NCBI RefSeq assembly: GCF_007754155.1
Contig: NZ_CP037423.1
Location: 4,340,001-4,404,000, forward strand
Direction: 5' to 3'
Length of the DNA: 64,000 nucleotides
Source of the DNA: Stieleria neptunia
GTDB taxonomy: Bacteria > Planctomycetota > Planctomycetia > Pirellulales > Pirellulaceae
Within the stretch, counting starts at the first letter, position 1; each line of letters opens with the position of its first letter. Both the position numbers and the translations under genes were made by a program. Below, in pieces: positions 62,281 through 64,000 of the stretch. A model generated the notes under the pieces. That model worked only from the letters and a program-made list of their open reading frames with translations. It ran no database searches and was not told where the DNA came from.

Positions 62281-64000
62281 ATGTCCGATGATCCCTGGGA
62301 TGCTTGCACGCGGGTCATTGCCAGACTCGAAACGCGATTGAAGTCGGCGCCAGATCGAGCGTTGTTCCTGCGGACGGCTCGCGAATTGGTGGATCATCTG
62401 CCGGCGGTTTCGGCGGTCGAGATGAGTTGTCCCGATGATCCGCTGGATCAGCCGCTCTGCGCGGTCGGTGATCGACCTTCACGGGCTGCGGATCTGCGAT
62501 GGGATGCACCGGTGACGGAAACCTCCGCACTGTCGATTCAACTTTGGTTGCGCGCCGATTCGGAGTCGGACGCGACCACGCGGGGGGCGATCGACGAAGC
62601 GTTGCCGGCGATGGGCGGGTTGCTGGTCGGTGCGATCGCACGCATCCGTCTGGACGAAGCGGAACACGAACTCGAAGCCGTTTCCCAATTGAGCGCTCGG
62701 CTGTTTGCCGATGACCAATCGGAGGCGCGTTGGCATCGCATCGCGGTCGAACTGGGATCGTCGATGCGGGTCGATCGATTGAGTTTGCTGGTGCGTCGCG
62801 GTCAACGTTTTCAACTGGTCGGATCCTCGGTTCAAGCCCGGTTCGACCCCCGCGCCGATCAAGTCCGTCAGACCCAGGCGGTCGCAACATCGATCGACCA
62901 ACAGTTCGGTACCGCGGAACACGCCACCGTCACGCTGCGAGGGGAAGACGGCGACGCGATTGCGACGTTTCTGCAAACCGGTCACTCGGATGAATTGCTG
63001 GCCACACGACTGGGGGCGGGCCAGGTGTTGGTGATCGGAGAAGTGTTTGATGCCGACGATCGACCTGCGGCCGATGTCACAACGGTTCGACGCCAGTTGT
63101 TCGAGGCTGCGATCGGAGAGGTGTTGCGCTCGCACCACCAAGGCTACTTCCAGCGCGGACGCGATTGGCTCTCTCGGCGTTCCAACCGCTGGCGGATTGC
63201 GGCGGCGGCGGGTCTGCTGGCATTCCTCTGCTTGTACCCGATGACCATTCGTGTTGCCGCCGACGGTCGCATCGTTCCACGAACCCAATACACGGTACAT
63301 GCGCCGGTGACCGGACAAATCCAGCGGATGGCATGTGAGTCGGGAATGCAGGTGAGCGTCGGTCAGGTGCTTTGCGAATTCTCCAGTCACGACCTGGACT
63401 TGCAAACCACTCGTTTGCGCGGCGAATGGGTCGCGGTGCAGGAACAGTTGCAAATTGCGGCGACGCGGCGCGGTGACGATTCCTCCAAAGACGTGGCCTC
63501 CGATCGCCGCGTCCTAGAAGCTCGACTGCAGGGGTTGGAGAAACAACTCTCGCTGCTGCAGCAACGTCAGGCGGACCTCGTGGTGCACAGCCCGATCGCC
63601 GGAACCGTTACCTTGGTGACGCCGGATGACGTCGGACAACTGCAAACGCCACGCCCGGTGCACGTGGGGGATTCGGTGATTCGCGTGATCAATCAACGGG
63701 ACGGGTATCGGGTGGAATTGGACGTGCCGGACCAGGAGATCGGGTACGTGTTGGCGGCCGCCGCACGGCAAGCCGACGATCCTGTCGCGTGTCGCTTTCG
63801 AATCCGTTCTGAACCGCAGCGTCAACGACACGGCACCTTGCATGGCTTGGATCAAGTGGCGTCGCTGGATCGTTTCGGACGGTTGGTCGTCACCGCGTCG
63901 ATCCGGCCTGACGAACAGGACGCAACGTTTGCAGCCGACGCGGGTGTCGTCGGCTGGATCGATTGCAATCGGTCGGCGGCGGGGTTCGTGCTCTGCCGCA
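62281..64000 (+). CDS. HlyD-like membrane fusion protein with N-terminal sensor-like domain (partial)
   Basis: Open from ATG 62281 past the window end (573 full codons here, no stop). Residues ~1-290 form a soluble domain, weakly GAF-like (a conserved-looking VSQLSARLFADDQSEARWHR at about 140), then one membrane helix (IAAAAGLLAFLCLYPMT, about 307). After it comes VAADGRIVPRTQYTVHAPVT, the barrel-sandwich/lipoyl half of HlyD-type adaptors, a coiled coil (RLQGLEKQLSLLQQRQADL) and the second half ADLVVHSPIAGTVTLV. Such proteins link an inner-membrane exporter to the envelope; here an attached cytoplasmic sensor domain is unusual. The partner transporter would lie beyond the window. Confidence 0.75.
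   Translation, partial: MSDDPWDACTRVIARLETRLKSAPDRALFLRTARELVDHLPAVSAVEMSCPDDPLDQPLCAVGDRPSRAADLRWDAPVTETSALSIQLWLRADSESDATTRGAIDEALPAMGGLLVGAIARIRLDEAEHELEAVSQLSARLFADDQSEARWHRIAVELGSSMRVDRLSLLVRRGQRFQLVGSSVQARFDPRADQVRQTQAVATSIDQQFGTAEHATVTLRGEDGDAIATFLQTGHSDELLATRLGAGQVLVIGEVFDADDRPAADVTTVRRQLFEAAIGEVLRSHHQGYFQRGRDWLSRRSNRWRIAAAAGLLAFLCLYPMTIRVAADGRIVPRTQYTVHAPVTGQIQRMACESGMQVSVGQVLCEFSSHDLDLQTTRLRGEWVAVQEQLQIAATRRGDDSSKDVASDRRVLEARLQGLEKQLSLLQQRQADLVVHSPIAGTVTLVTPDDVGQLQTPRPVHVGDSVIRVINQRDGYRVELDVPDQEIGYVLAAAARQADDPVACRFRIRSEPQRQRHGTLHGLDQVASLDRFGRLVVTASIRPDEQDATFAADAGVVGWIDCNRSAAGFVLCR

Overview
The window looks like a piece of a planctomycete chromosome, most likely Pirellulaceae (Rhodopirellula/Rubripirellula/Stieleria-like). 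That is an inference from four things: several type II secretion/type IV pilus (T2SS/T4P) loci with very large pseudopilins, long low-complexity tails on housekeeping proteins, dense families of palindromic intergenic repeats, and a moderately high GC content. No rRNA, tRNA or CRISPR was found.

Layout. (1) 426-23699, + strand: a secretion/pilus locus with GspE/PilB ATPase, PilT retraction ATPase, a second GspE/PilB, the membrane platform GspF/PilC, then a run of pseudopilins in the order GspG-like, GspG/H-like, GspH-like, GspI-like, a giant 2381-residue GspK-like protein, a GspJ-like protein of 845 residues, and a small membrane-anchored orphan. (2) 23995-29230: a CrtI/CrtN-type carotenoid desaturase, an unknown membrane protein, GreA, YacG and a tandem pair of ClpP proteases. 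(3) 29231-30952: repeat-rich DNA with one doubtful gene that carries a dispersed repeat in its reading frame. (4) 30953-33650: a secreted alpha/alpha-toroid-like protein and RimO. (5) 33693-36376: six tandem copies of a ~163.5-bp unit made of hairpins. The sixth copy is split by a 1698-bp insertion sequence with 13-bp terminal inverted repeats and an 11-bp target duplication; its transposase reading frame is broken at a run of five A. (6) 36382-48355, - strand: a second secretion/pilus locus, transcribed GspG - receiver - histidine kinase - STAS - GspE - GspF - PilM - PilN - PilO - PilP-like - secretin. This keeps the pilMNOPQ order of type IV pili but is headed by a T2SS-type pseudopilin and a built-in signalling cassette. 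(7) 48862-57652, + strand: an anchored unknown protein, then nusA - infB - rbfA - an unknown HhH/endonuclease-III-like protein with a histone-H1-like tail - yebC. A 156-bp MITE-like element begins at the nusA stop codon. (8) 58118-61111, - strand: B12-dependent ribonucleotide reductase NrdJ, with an 842-bp upstream region holding a palindrome, a hairpin and a possible arginine-rich leader ORF. (9) 61954-64000, + strand: a DUF202 protein and a HlyD-like adaptor that runs off the window.

How it fits together. Loci 1 and 6 are complementary. Locus 1 supplies most pseudopilins and three motor ATPases. Locus 6 supplies the inner-membrane alignment complex, the outer-membrane pore, another motor and platform, and one major pseudopilin. 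They may form one hybrid envelope machine or two machines sharing parts. The candidates for a poorly described system are this pair of loci, with the giant GspK and the HK/receiver/STAS cassette, and the HhH + H1-tail protein inside the translation gene cluster.
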